DNA of 64,000 nt from Thiocapsa bogorovii. Its GTDB lineage: Bacteria; Pseudomonadota; Gammaproteobacteria; Chromatiales; Chromatiaceae. The notes under the pieces are model-generated. The model had not been told where the DNA came from. It worked only from the letters and a program-made list of their open reading frames with translations, and searched no databases. The DNA lies in contig NZ_CP089309.1 of the NCBI RefSeq assembly GCF_021228795.1, forward strand, positions 1,240,001 to 1,304,000. The letters are read 5' to 3'. The position numbers and the translations under genes are program-made. Shown here one piece after another: positions 52,868-60,441 of this stretch. Each line of letters opens with the position of its first letter. The first letter of the stretch is position 1.

Positions 52868-53572
52868 ATGGCCACAGAAGACAAGGTCGCACTCAAGGGC
52901 CTCGCATCCTCCGGCGTCGAGGCGCTGATCGAGCGACTGCGCGACGAGGGTGTGCAGGTCGGTCAGGCCGAGGCGCAGCGGATCGAGGCGGAGGCGCGGC
53001 GCGAGGCGGCCCGCATCGTGCGCGAGGCCGAGAACCGCGCCAAGGCCATTCGCGAGGAGACCCAACAAGAGGTCGATGCCCTCAGAAAAGGCGGTGAAGA
53101 GGCGCTGCGGATCGCCATGCGCGACACGGTTCTAAGGCTCAAGGCCGACCTTTCCGATCGCTTCAGCGACGAGGTCAAACGGCTGATCGCCGCCAAGATC
53201 GAGCAGGAGGCATTCCTCGAGCGCTTGATCCTGGAGGTGGCCGCCAAGGCACGCGCGGAGGCCGGGATCGACGCCGGACAGGCGGTCGAGGTCCAGTTGC
53301 CCAAGGCGCTGGTCAGTCCCGAGGAGCTTCGTCGCAACCCGCTGGAGCTGCGGGAAGGATCCTTGTCCCACTTCGTGCTCTCCTTGGCGGGCAACATCCT
53401 GGCCGATGGAGTGACCTTCGGGGTCGCCGCCGGAACGGACGGCAAGGGCATCCGGCTCGCACTCAAGGGCAAGGACGTGCACATCGACCTGACCGACGAG
53501 ACGGTCGCCGCCACCCTGCTCGCCCACCTGCAACCGCGCTTTCGGGCGATCCTCGAAGGCATGGTGAAGTAA
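52868..53572 (+). CDS. ntpE: V-type ATPase subunit E (peripheral stalk)
   Basis: This protein of 234 residues from ATG 52868 has a long N-terminal amphipathic coiled coil rich in Glu/Ala/Arg (AEAQRIEAEARREAARIVRE) and a C-terminal globular domain (residues about 105-230) ending LQPRFRAILEGMVK. It fits the peripheral stalk subunit E. Two starts are possible: ATG 52835, which overlaps the ntpK stop in the style of this operon, or ATG 52868, which has GAGGGG about 10 bp upstream and starts MATEDKVALKGLASSG. I prefer the second. No subunit G/H partner is encoded here. Confidence 0.88.
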   Translation: MATEDKVALKGLASSGVEALIERLRDEGVQVGQAEAQRIEAEARREAARIVREAENRAKAIREETQQEVDALRKGGEEALRIAMRDTVLRLKADLSDRFSDEVKRLIAAKIEQEAFLERLILEVAAKARAEAGIDAGQAVEVQLPKALVSPEELRRNPLELREGSLSHFVLSLAGNILADGVTFGVAAGTDGKGIRLALKGKDVHIDLTDETVAATLLAHLQPRFRAILEGMVK

Positions 53573-53587
53573 GGAGACGAGGCGACC

Positions 53588-54301
53588 GTGGCGCACTCCG
53601 ACCGTTACGCGATGCTCCTAAGCGCGTTGCCGTATCACGGCCCGCTCTTCGGTGCGAAGCAGACCCCCTTGTCGCGCATCCGACTGAACCAGCGTCTCGC
53701 CTTGCTCGATCCAGACGAGGCGGACTGTCTGCGCCATGCCAGACGACTACTCGAGTGGGCGCAACAGGAGCAAGGCCGAACCGACACACAGGCCGTGGTC
53801 CGGGCGAAGCAGGTCATCGACGGGATCACGAACCCCTTCATCCGCGATCTGGTGACCTGGCGGCTCGAGATGCGCACGCTGGTCGCCGCTCTGCGGCGGC
53901 GGCACCGCGGCGAAGCCGCGCCTCGAGACCGCCGCTGGGGCTTCGGGCGCTGGGTGAGCCGGATCATGCAGCACTGGAACGAGCCTGCCTTCGGTCTCGA
54001 GCGTGCCTTTCCCTGGCTGCCCGAGGCCGAGCGTCTGCTCGCGCGCGGCGGCACCGTCGATCTGGAGCGGCTGCTGCTCGGCGCGGTGTGGAACCACTTG
54101 GAGAGCTGCAGCGACGGGCACTATCTCGATTTCGAGGCCGTCGTTATCTACGTCCTGCGCTGGGACATGATCGCGCGCTGGACGACGTACGACGGCGAGG
54201 AGGCCGCACGACGCTTCGACGAGCTGGTCAAGCAGGCGATGGCGGGGGTCGAGAAGAGCCTGCGGCCGTCCGCCGACACCGCCCGACCCACCCGCGCTTA
54301 A
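53588..54301 (+). CDS. DUF2764 protein of V-ATPase operon (C-subunit position)
   Basis: This 237-residue protein is translated from GTG 53588 behind an AGGAG sequence. It begins with the family pattern YAMLLSALPYHGPLFGAKQT and continues with LSRIRLNQRLALL, matching DUF2764. Such genes sit between E and A in chlamydial and spirochaetal V-ATPase operons and are thought to substitute for subunit C, joining the central stalk to the membrane rotor. The protein is helical and Arg-rich. Its TAA stop lies inside the terminal TAAACC of repeat B2, so the repeat supplies the end of the gene. Confidence 0.85.
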   Translation: MAHSDRYAMLLSALPYHGPLFGAKQTPLSRIRLNQRLALLDPDEADCLRHARRLLEWAQQEQGRTDTQAVVRAKQVIDGITNPFIRDLVTWRLEMRTLVAALRRRHRGEAAPRDRRWGFGRWVSRIMQHWNEPAFGLERAFPWLPEAERLLARGGTVDLERLLLGAVWNHLESCSDGHYLDFEAVVIYVLRWDMIARWTTYDGEEAARRFDELVKQAMAGVEKSLRPSADTARPTRA

Positions 54302-54383
54302 ACCGTGCCCGGTGCGGTAGGCGAGGTTTTTTGATGGGATCGACCGCGGCAGACGTGACGACCGCTGGAGCCGGCGCGGTTTA
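54299..54383 (-). repeat. Dispersed repeat, B type, copy B2
   Basis: This 85-bp element, read on the minus strand, starts TAAACCGCGCCGGCTCC and ends CACGGTTTA. It is collinear with B1 when reverse-complemented. Its plus-strand left end supplies the stop codon of the DUF2764 gene. It is separated from A1 by a 23-bp AT-rich spacer. Confidence 0.85.
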
Positions 54384-54406
54384 AGAATTTGAAACATAAA
54401 TCATGT

Positions 54407-54490
54407 TAAACCGCGTCTCCCCGAGATCGAGGACGTCTCCAAAGTCGAACGCAAGATGAAGATTGCGCATTTCGCTCTGGACGCGGTTTA
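54407..54490 (-). repeat. Dispersed repeat, A type, copy A1
   Basis: This 84-bp element, read on the minus strand, starts TAAACCGCGTCCAGAGCGA and ends GACGCGGTTTA. It matches A2 and A3 best in the first 25 bases. With B2 and the spacer it forms one composite unit in the order A-spacer-B on the minus strand. Confidence 0.8.
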
Positions 54491-54627
54491 ACCCTGTCGA
54501 CCGCTGGCTCGACGTCGGCGCCCTACTGGATCTACTCATGGCAAGACACACGACCCGAGGCAAACCAAAGCATGAGGAGCGGCCGCGTGCGCCCGACAGC
54601 GCACCACCGACACAGGACTTCGCCAAG

Positions 54628-56472
54628 ATGCATGACGACGCCCGGACCGCCCCGCCGGCGCCTCCGGCTCAGGCCGATGCACTCGCCCGTGTCGTGGCGG
54701 TGCAGGAGAGCCTGGTGACCATCGAGGCCGGCTGGGAGAACGGGGCACGTCGCTCCCTGAAGAAGAACGAGGTGGTCCTGATCCTGCCGCGGCGGGTCGC
54801 CGCCGACGGACGCCAGGAACGGCTCAAGGCCGAGGTCCTGCGGGTGCGCGGATATACCGCCGACGTCCAGGTGTTCGAAGACACGCGCGGCATCACTATC
54901 GGCGACCCGGTCGAGCAGACCGGCGAGATGTTGTCGGTCGTCCTCGGCCCCGGTCTGCTCGGACAGGTCTACGATGGTCTGCAAAGCCCGCTCGACAAGA
55001 TCGCCATCGAGCACGGTGTCTTCCTACCGCGCGGTGTCGATGTCGATCCATTGGACCGAGAGCGCAAGTGGTCCTTCGTCCCCGCCGTCTCGCAAGGTGC
55101 GCGCCTGAGGGCCGGCGGCCTGCTCGGAACGGTCGCCGAAGGCCGCTTCACGCACAAGATCATGGTGCCCTTCGACCAGGCCGGCGAGGTCGAGGTCACC
55201 TGGATCCAGGAAGGGAGCGTGACGCTCGACACGCCGGTCGCGCGCATCCGCGACGGCCGAGGCGAGGAGCGCTCGCTCGACCTGACCCAGCGCTGGCCGG
55301 TGAGACGCCCGCTGACCGAGCACATGCTGCGCGAGCGCACGACCGAGCGGCTCTATCCGAACGAGCCGATGATCACGACGATGCGCACCGTCGACACCTT
55401 CTTTCCGGTCGCGCGCGGCGGAACCGCCTGCATCCCCGGCCCCTTCGGAGCCGGCAAGACGGTGCTGCAGCATTCGCTGGCCAAGCACGCGGCGGTGGAT
55501 ATCGTGCTGGTGGTCGCCTGCGGCGAGCGTGCCGGCGAGGTCGTGGAAACGATTCAGGAGTTCCCGCGCATCAAGGATCCGGCGACCGGCGGCTCGCTGA
55601 TGGATCGCACCATCATCATCTGCAACACCTCGTCCATGCCGGTGGCGGCGCGCGAGGCCTCGATCTACACCGGCATCACCATCGGCGAGTATTACCGACA
55701 GATGGGCTATCACGTCCTGCTCCTGGCGGACTCGACCTCCCGCTGGGCGCAGGCGATGCGCGAGACCTCGGGGCGCCTGGAAGAGATCCCGGGCGAAGAG
55801 GCCTTCCCGGCCTATCTGGAATCGGCGATCCGCAGCGTTTACGAGCGCGCCGGCCTGATCCGCAGCGCCGACGGCAGCTCGGGCAGCCTGACGATGATCG
55901 GCACCGTCTCCCCGGCCGGCGGCAACTTCGAAGAGCCGGTCACCCAGGGCACGCTCAGCACGGTCAAGAGCTTCCTCGGGCTCTCCTACGATCGTGCGTA
56001 CCGCCGCTTCTACCCTGCGATCGATCCGCTGATCTCCTGGTCGCGCTACCTGGAGCAGTTGTCCGACTGGTACGCCCGCAATCTGGACCCGACCTGGACC
56101 GAGCGCGTCAAGGCACTCAAGGATCTGCTGGTCCGCGGCGACAGTGTCCAGCAGATGATGCAGGTCACGGGCGAAGAAGGCATCACCACCGACGACTATG
56201 TCGTCTATCAAAAGGCGCTCTTCCTCGACATGGTCTTCCTCCAGCAGGACGCCTTCGACGCTGTCGACGGCGCGGTCCCCATGGATCGCCAGAAACTGAC
56301 CTTCGACCGCGTCTGGGACATCGTCGAGCAGGAGCGCAGCTTCGAGGACAAGACCGCGGTGCGACACCACTTCAACAAGCTGACCGGGCTCTTCAAGAAC
56401 TTCCACTACGCCGCGCCCGAATCGCCCGATTACACGCGTCTGCTCGCCGAGATCGACGGAATGACGACCTAA
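54628..56472 (+). CDS. ntpA: V-type ATPase subunit A (catalytic)
   Basis: This 614-residue protein is the catalytic A subunit. It has Walker A GPFGAGKTVLQH beginning at residue 271, the catalytic Glu in VACGERAGEVVE, the Walker B segment HVLLLADSTSRWAQAMRE and the bulge domain inserted before the P-loop (IPGPFG). Three ATGs are possible: 54538 would add 30 mostly charged residues, while 54628 has AGGA upstream and starts just before the conserved beta-barrel ALARVVAVQESLVTIEAG. The gene is placed last in the operon, after two repeats, instead of directly before ntpB. Its TAA stop belongs to repeat A2. Confidence 0.93.
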   Translation: MHDDARTAPPAPPAQADALARVVAVQESLVTIEAGWENGARRSLKKNEVVLILPRRVAADGRQERLKAEVLRVRGYTADVQVFEDTRGITIGDPVEQTGEMLSVVLGPGLLGQVYDGLQSPLDKIAIEHGVFLPRGVDVDPLDRERKWSFVPAVSQGARLRAGGLLGTVAEGRFTHKIMVPFDQAGEVEVTWIQEGSVTLDTPVARIRDGRGEERSLDLTQRWPVRRPLTEHMLRERTTERLYPNEPMITTMRTVDTFFPVARGGTACIPGPFGAGKTVLQHSLAKHAAVDIVLVVACGERAGEVVETIQEFPRIKDPATGGSLMDRTIIICNTSSMPVAAREASIYTGITIGEYYRQMGYHVLLLADSTSRWAQAMRETSGRLEEIPGEEAFPAYLESAIRSVYERAGLIRSADGSSGSLTMIGTVSPAGGNFEEPVTQGTLSTVKSFLGLSYDRAYRRFYPAIDPLISWSRYLEQLSDWYARNLDPTWTERVKALKDLLVRGDSVQQMMQVTGEEGITTDDYVVYQKALFLDMVFLQQDAFDAVDGAVPMDRQKLTFDRVWDIVEQERSFEDKTAVRHHFNKLTGLFKNFHYAAPESPDYTRLLAEIDGMTT

Positions 56473-56553
56473 ACCGCGTCCAGAGCGACATGCTCGTTTT
56501 CGAGTGGGCTCGACCTGTGGTGCGTCCACGACTCTTAGGGTGGACGCGGTTTA
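56470..56553 (+). repeat. Dispersed repeat, A type, copy A2
   Basis: This 84-bp element starts TAAACCGCGTCCAGAGCGAC and ends GTGGACGCGGTTTA. Its first three bases are the ntpA stop codon. An AT-rich stretch follows at once, but no B element. Confidence 0.85.
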
Positions 56554-56555
56554 AA

Positions 56556-57028
56556 ATGATATTCTTTGTCTCCCTGGCCTTCTCGGTCGTGCCGGCCATC
56601 GTCGTCTTCAGCATCCTCTTCGGGGTGGCCCTGATCGGGGTCAAGAACAAAGCGCACTTCGTCGACCTCCTGTCCACGGTCGGCGATACCTTGATGACCA
56701 TGACCGCCTTCATTGGTCGACCCGCGCCTTACGGGTTTTCGCGGCCGACGTTAAACGGCTGGCCGCCGAGTAAGGTGCTGCATGGACGATTCGATATCCG
56801 CGTTTCAACCTGACGATACCGAAGCCGATCCTCGTGATCCCGTTCGGCTATGCGCTGGCACGGGATGCAGATCCGAAGCTGATGACCTTCTTCAACGCCT
56901 GGCTCAACAATGCGCGTGGATACGGCACCATCGACACGCTCTATCGCTATTGGATGCTCGGCGAGCTCGACACCACGCGCGAGCCGCGCTGGTCGATCGC
57001 CCGCAACGTGCTCGGGTGGCTCGATTGA
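56556..57028 (+). pseudogene. Cation:dicarboxylate symporter / solute-binding fusion, collapsed
   Basis: From ATG 56556 one frame encodes VVPAIVVFSILFGVALIGVK followed by DLLSTVGDTLMTMTAF, matching an internal membrane segment of Na+/H+:dicarboxylate symporters. The match ends near 56740. From 56804 a second frame encodes IPKPILVIPFGYALARDADP and MLGELDTTREPRWSIARNVL, matching the end of the type 3 solute-binding domain that is fused to some of these symporters. Several hundred codons between and before are missing. It is thus a relic of one large gene, directly after repeat A2. Confidence 0.65.
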
Positions 57029-57084
57029 CGGCTCGTGCGGCGGGCCGGCATGAGGGATGCCCCCGAAACGCTCTCCCGCTCATC

Positions 57085-57324
57085 ACATGGGGTGTCATCG
57101 GGACGGTTGCGGGCGATCCCGAAGCCCTCGCCGTCGAGATCAGCATGCACAACGGCGACCGCCTGACCGATCGTGTCATTCGCCAGGACGGCAACCTGCT
57201 CACGCTGCAGACCGATTACGCGGGGACTCTCGAGATCGCTCGGGCATACGACAGCAAACCGTCCGATCAGGCCTTGACCACCAATACCACGCTGCTCCAC
57301 AAACTCGGATATCAATGGCAATGA
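57085..57324 (+). pseudogene. DUF481-type outer-membrane protein, collapsed
   Basis: The frame encodes ISMHNGDRLTDRVIRQDGN and LLTLQTDYAGTLEIA, which matches the N-terminal domain of DUF481 proteins (NGDRLTGxVxxxxxGxLxxxTxYAGxxxI). It then jumps to YDSKPSDQALTTNTTLLHKL and GYQWQ-stop, which matches the last strands of the same family. The barrel of about 200 residues is missing and there is no proper start. It overlaps the start of the YihY gene. Confidence 0.6.
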
Positions 57325-58241
57325 CGGAAACCCCCAAGCCTGTTGCGCCGACATCGATCGAGGGATTCCAACTCGCCCGGGATGCCGGAAAGCTATGGCT
57401 CGAGCACAACGCATTCAGTCATGCCGGCGCATTGGCCTTCTTCACGCTGTTCTCACTCGCACCGACCTTGGTCATCGTCGTCGCGGTCTTGGGCCTGGTG
57501 CTGGGCGAAAGTGCTGCCCAAGGCGAGATTGCCGCCCGACTGCAGGACACCATCGGGGTTAGCGCAGCCAAAGCGATCGAACATGCGGTCTTGATGTCGC
57601 GAGTGGACAAGACGGGCTTGATGCCGACCCTGCTCGGGATCGGCGCCGTCGTGGTGGGTGCAACCACCGTATTCACCCAATTGCGCTTCTCGCTCAACAC
57701 CATCTGGGGCGTCAGACCCAATCCCGAAAGCAGCGGGCTGATGCGCATGGCCATGACGCGGCTCTTGGCGCTGTTCGTCGTGCTCTTGATCGGACTCGCG
57801 TTGTTGCTCTACAGCGTCATCAGCTCGGCGCTGGGTGCGATCGCGCCCTATCTGGACCTTTCGCTGCCGGGCTTGGAGCTGTTGTGGAACAGCGGGCAAT
57901 CGGCGATTTCTCTGTTGATCGCGACGGCCTTCATCGCGACCCTTTTCAAGGTGTTGCCCGACGTCGTCCTCTCCTGGCGGGACGTGATGATCGGTGCCGT
58001 CGTCACGGCCCTGATGTTCGTGATCGGGCGCTACGGCATTACCCTATTTCTTGCACACACCGCGAAGGCGTCCACCTTCGGAGCGGCAGCCTCGCTCGTG
58101 ATCGTGCTGTTCTGGGTGTACTACTCGGCGTTGATTCTCTTGCTTGGGGCGGCCTTCACACGCATGTATCTCCATGCGCGCGGGAAACCCCTCGTCCCCC
58201 GGAAATCGGCGGTCAGGGTCATGCAGGAATTCGTTCGGTGA
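57315..58241 (+). CDS. YihY/BrkB-family inner-membrane protein
   Basis: This 308-residue protein has six to seven membrane helices and the YihY/BrkB pattern: FSHAGALAFFTLFSLAPTLV near residue 38, ATTVFTQLRFSLNTIWGVRP near residue 117, and GITLFLAHTAKASTFGAAASL and VLFWVYYSALILLLGAAFTR near the end. The family was once called ribonuclease BN by mistake; its true role is unknown, possibly lipid or ion transport. ATG 57315 and ATG 57321 are both possible starts. The stop lies 5 bp before repeat A3. Confidence 0.9.
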   Translation: MAMTETPKPVAPTSIEGFQLARDAGKLWLEHNAFSHAGALAFFTLFSLAPTLVIVVAVLGLVLGESAAQGEIAARLQDTIGVSAAKAIEHAVLMSRVDKTGLMPTLLGIGAVVVGATTVFTQLRFSLNTIWGVRPNPESSGLMRMAMTRLLALFVVLLIGLALLLYSVISSALGAIAPYLDLSLPGLELLWNSGQSAISLLIATAFIATLFKVLPDVVLSWRDVMIGAVVTALMFVIGRYGITLFLAHTAKASTFGAAASLVIVLFWVYYSALILLLGAAFTRMYLHARGKPLVPRKSAVRVMQEFVR

Positions 58242-58246
58242 TCGCG

Positions 58247-58331
58247 TTAAACCGCGTTCAGAGCGAGATGCTGATGTTCGAGTGAGCGTGAAGTTTGGTG
58301 CATCCACAACCCTTCGCGGGGACGCGGTTTA
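58247..58331 (+). repeat. Dispersed repeat, A type, copy A3
   Basis: This 85-bp element starts TAAACCGCGTTCAGAGCGAG and ends GGGGACGCGGTTTA. It is followed by a 22-bp AT-rich spacer and then element B3, giving a full A-spacer-B unit in plus orientation. Confidence 0.88.
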
Positions 58332-58353
58332 AGATTCAATATCTTTAATACTT

Positions 58354-58439
58354 TAAACCGCGCCGGCTCCGACCGTGGTCGGAGCCGGCGCGGCCAAGCC
58401 ACTCCAACACACGACGCATGCCGCGCCGGGCGCGGTTTA
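58354..58439 (+). repeat. Dispersed repeat, B type, copy B3
   Basis: This 86-bp element starts TAAACCGCGCCGGCTCCGAC and ends CCGGGCGCGGTTTA. Within it, a perfect 16-bp inverted repeat (CCGCGCCGGCTCCGAC with a four-base loop) lies at 58359-58394. The ABC ATPase start codon is 20 bp downstream. Confidence 0.88.
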
Positions 58440-58459
58440 AACGCATTCGCCGAATCGAT

Positions 58460-59224
58460 ATGGTACAGGCCGAATCCCCATCCGGCGATGAGACGCGACG
58501 CGGCGAATTTCGGACACCCTGCCGGATCGTCTTCGCCGTCGAGAATCTCGCCAAGACCTACGTCATGGGCGAGGTCGATATCCAAGCCCTGCGCGGCGTC
58601 GACATCGAGCTTTATGCCGGCGAGCTGGCGGTCATGCTCGGGGCATCGGGTTCGGGCAAATCCACCCTCCTGAACATCCTCGGCGGACTCGACCGCGCGT
58701 CCGGCGGCCGGGTCCGCTATCTCGATCAGGATCTGACGGTCGCCGACGACAAGGCCCTGACCGCCTTCCGGCGCCGCCATGTCGGCTTCGTCTTCCAGTT
58801 CTACAATCTGATCTCCAGCCTGACCGCGCGGGAGAACGTCGCCGTCGTCACCGAGATCAGCTCCAACCCCATGTCTCCGGAAGACGCACTCGCCCTAGTC
58901 GGCCTCGAAGACCGTCTGGACCACTTCCCGTCGCAACTCTCCGGCGGAGAGCAGCAGCGGGTGGCCATCGCCCGGGCCGTGGCCAAGCGGCCGGCTGTGT
59001 TGCTCTGCGACGAACCCACGGGTGCCTTGGACTCAAAAACAGGCATCCGCGTCTTACAGGTCATCCAGCAGATCAACCGGGATCTCGGCACCACCACGGC
59101 CGTCATCACACACAACGCCGTGATCGCCGACATGGCCGACCGGGTGATCCGTTTGGCCGACGGGCGGGTGCAGGAGATTCAGGTCAACGCGCGTCGAAGG
59201 GATCCTGCCGAGCTGGACTGGTGA
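58460..59224 (+). CDS. Orphan ABC transporter ATPase (LolD/MacB type)
   Basis: This 254-residue ATPase has Walker [10 protein letters not shown] at about residues 62-70, Q loop [10 protein letters not shown], signature [10 protein letters not shown], Walker [12 protein letters not shown] and H loop VITHN. Its closest subtype is the LolD/MacB group, and its sequence resembles that of the ATPase at 44738 but is clearly distinct. No permease or adaptor gene is next to it: repeats B3 and A4 lie on either side. The partner genes may have been lost or moved. ATG 58460 gives the standard length; a longer start at 58418 would lie inside the repeat. Confidence 0.88.
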   Translation: MVQAESPSGDETRRGEFRTPCRIVFAVENLAKTYVMGEVDIQALRGVDIELYAGELAVMLGASGSGKSTLLNILGGLDRASGGRVRYLDQDLTVADDKALTAFRRRHVGFVFQFYNLISSLTARENVAVVTEISSNPMSPEDALALVGLEDRLDHFPSQLSGGEQQRVAIARAVAKRPAVLLCDEPTGALDSKTGIRVLQVIQQINRDLGTTTAVITHNAVIADMADRVIRLADGRVQEIQVNARRRDPAELDW

Positions 59225-59226
59225 TC

Positions 59227-59311
59227 TAAACCGCGTCCCAACGCCAGATTTAGGGTTGGAGCAGATCTTGACCGCGTCCGGGTCAACGTCTGTTGGTGTG
59301 GACGCGGTTTA
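59227..59311 (+). repeat. Dispersed repeat, A type, copy A4
   Basis: This 85-bp element starts TAAACCGCGTCCCAACGCC and ends GTGTGGACGCGGTTTA. The interior has diverged most among the A copies. It begins 2 bp after the ABC ATPase stop and is followed by an AT-rich stretch without a B element. Confidence 0.8.
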
Positions 59312-59441
59312 GATGGTTGTTTGGTCTAGTACCTCGTTCCACCTTGTTTTGCATGCTCAGAGCCCCCCAAAGGCGTCAGGGCAAGGCATAGACCGCGGGG
59401 AATCGTGGGTGCAGCGTCACGACCATCTCTCAGCGTTTAGG

Positions 59442-60023
59442 TCAAGCCGATGCGGTCCCGACCCGAGTCGCTTCCGGAACCTCGACCAGCTTGCCGGTAC
59501 GGACGTCGTAGATATAGCCGTAGATCGGAATGTCGGCCGGAACAAGCGGGTGCTGACGGATGCGCTGAACATCTTCGACCACGCTTTGCGCGTTGTCTTT
59601 GATCGTCAGCCAGTCCACGTAATTCCCCTCGGTTGAACCCGGCCCCTCGCCACTGTCGTGCCAGCCGGCGGCATCGACACTGGCGGTCTTCAGACTACTG
59701 GCGAGCAGACCGCGCATGACTTCGTCGCTAAAGGTCTCCATGCCGCAATCGGTGTGATGGATGACGAACCACTCTCGGGTTCCGAGCAGTTTGTAGGAGA
59801 TGACGAGCGAGCGGATAGCGTCGTCGCTGGCGCGACCGCCTGCGTTGCGGATGACGTGCGCGTCGCCCTCGGCGAGCCCGGCGTATTTAGCCGGATCGAG
59901 GCGCGCATCCATGCACGTCAAAATGGCGAAGTGTCGCCCCGGCGGCATCGGTAAGTCGCCCTTGTCGAAGTCGGCTGCATAGGCGGCGTTAGCGTTCAAG
60001 ACCTCTTCGAGTGTCTGGCTCAT
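59442..60023 (-). CDS. Beta-class carbonic anhydrase
   Basis: This 193-residue enzyme interconverts CO2 and bicarbonate. The zinc ligands are visible as C37 and D39 in TCMDARLDP, then H90 and C93 in IHHTDCGM. This spacing and the HHTDCG motif belong to the short beta-CA clade exemplified by the mycobacterial Rv1284 group. It is not next to carboxysome or RuBisCO genes. The gene stands alone between repeat A4 and the IS1380 region, transcribed leftward. Confidence 0.93.
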   Translation of the reverse strand: MSQTLEEVLNANAAYAADFDKGDLPMPPGRHFAILTCMDARLDPAKYAGLAEGDAHVIRNAGGRASDDAIRSLVISYKLLGTREWFVIHHTDCGMETFSDEVMRGLLASSLKTASVDAAGWHDSGEGPGSTEGNYVDWLTIKDNAQSVVEDVQRIRQHPLVPADIPIYGYIYDVRTGKLVEVPEATRVGTASA

Positions 60024-60441
60024 GATGATCCTCTTCAGGTGGGTGCGCCTGTTGTCGAGGGCGGTGCGTCGGCGCTCGATCGAAATGCCCGCCCTCGGTC
60101 GAGATGGGGCGGTTTGCTCGGTTTTTCGACTGGCGGCAGATTGGACGTCGTTTTCGCAATCAGAACCGGGCGGGGATTGACGATCCGTTGATCTCGGAAC
60201 GGACCCCGGGACCGCGATCAGCGCACAATTTCACGCCTAGCTTCGGAATAAGCCTCCGCTCTTGAACCGGTTCAGCCGGCTCTAACGGCGGCAACCGGCC
60301 AGGAGCGGACCAAACGCGACCTGTGCTAAGTTCGCATGGACCGCAACCCCCTCGACGGTCGCGGCGCTCCTCATCGGTCCACGGGTGTCTCGTGCTTCTG
60401 GGAAACATGCCGTTCACGGGAGTTCTCCGAAAACCAGACAA
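60024..60441 (+). other. Intergenic region left of the IS1380 element
   Basis: This 418-bp gap contains the promoter side of the carbonic anhydrase gene and the left flank of the IS. No gene is supported. It ends with the 5-bp target duplication GACAA. Confidence 0.45.
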
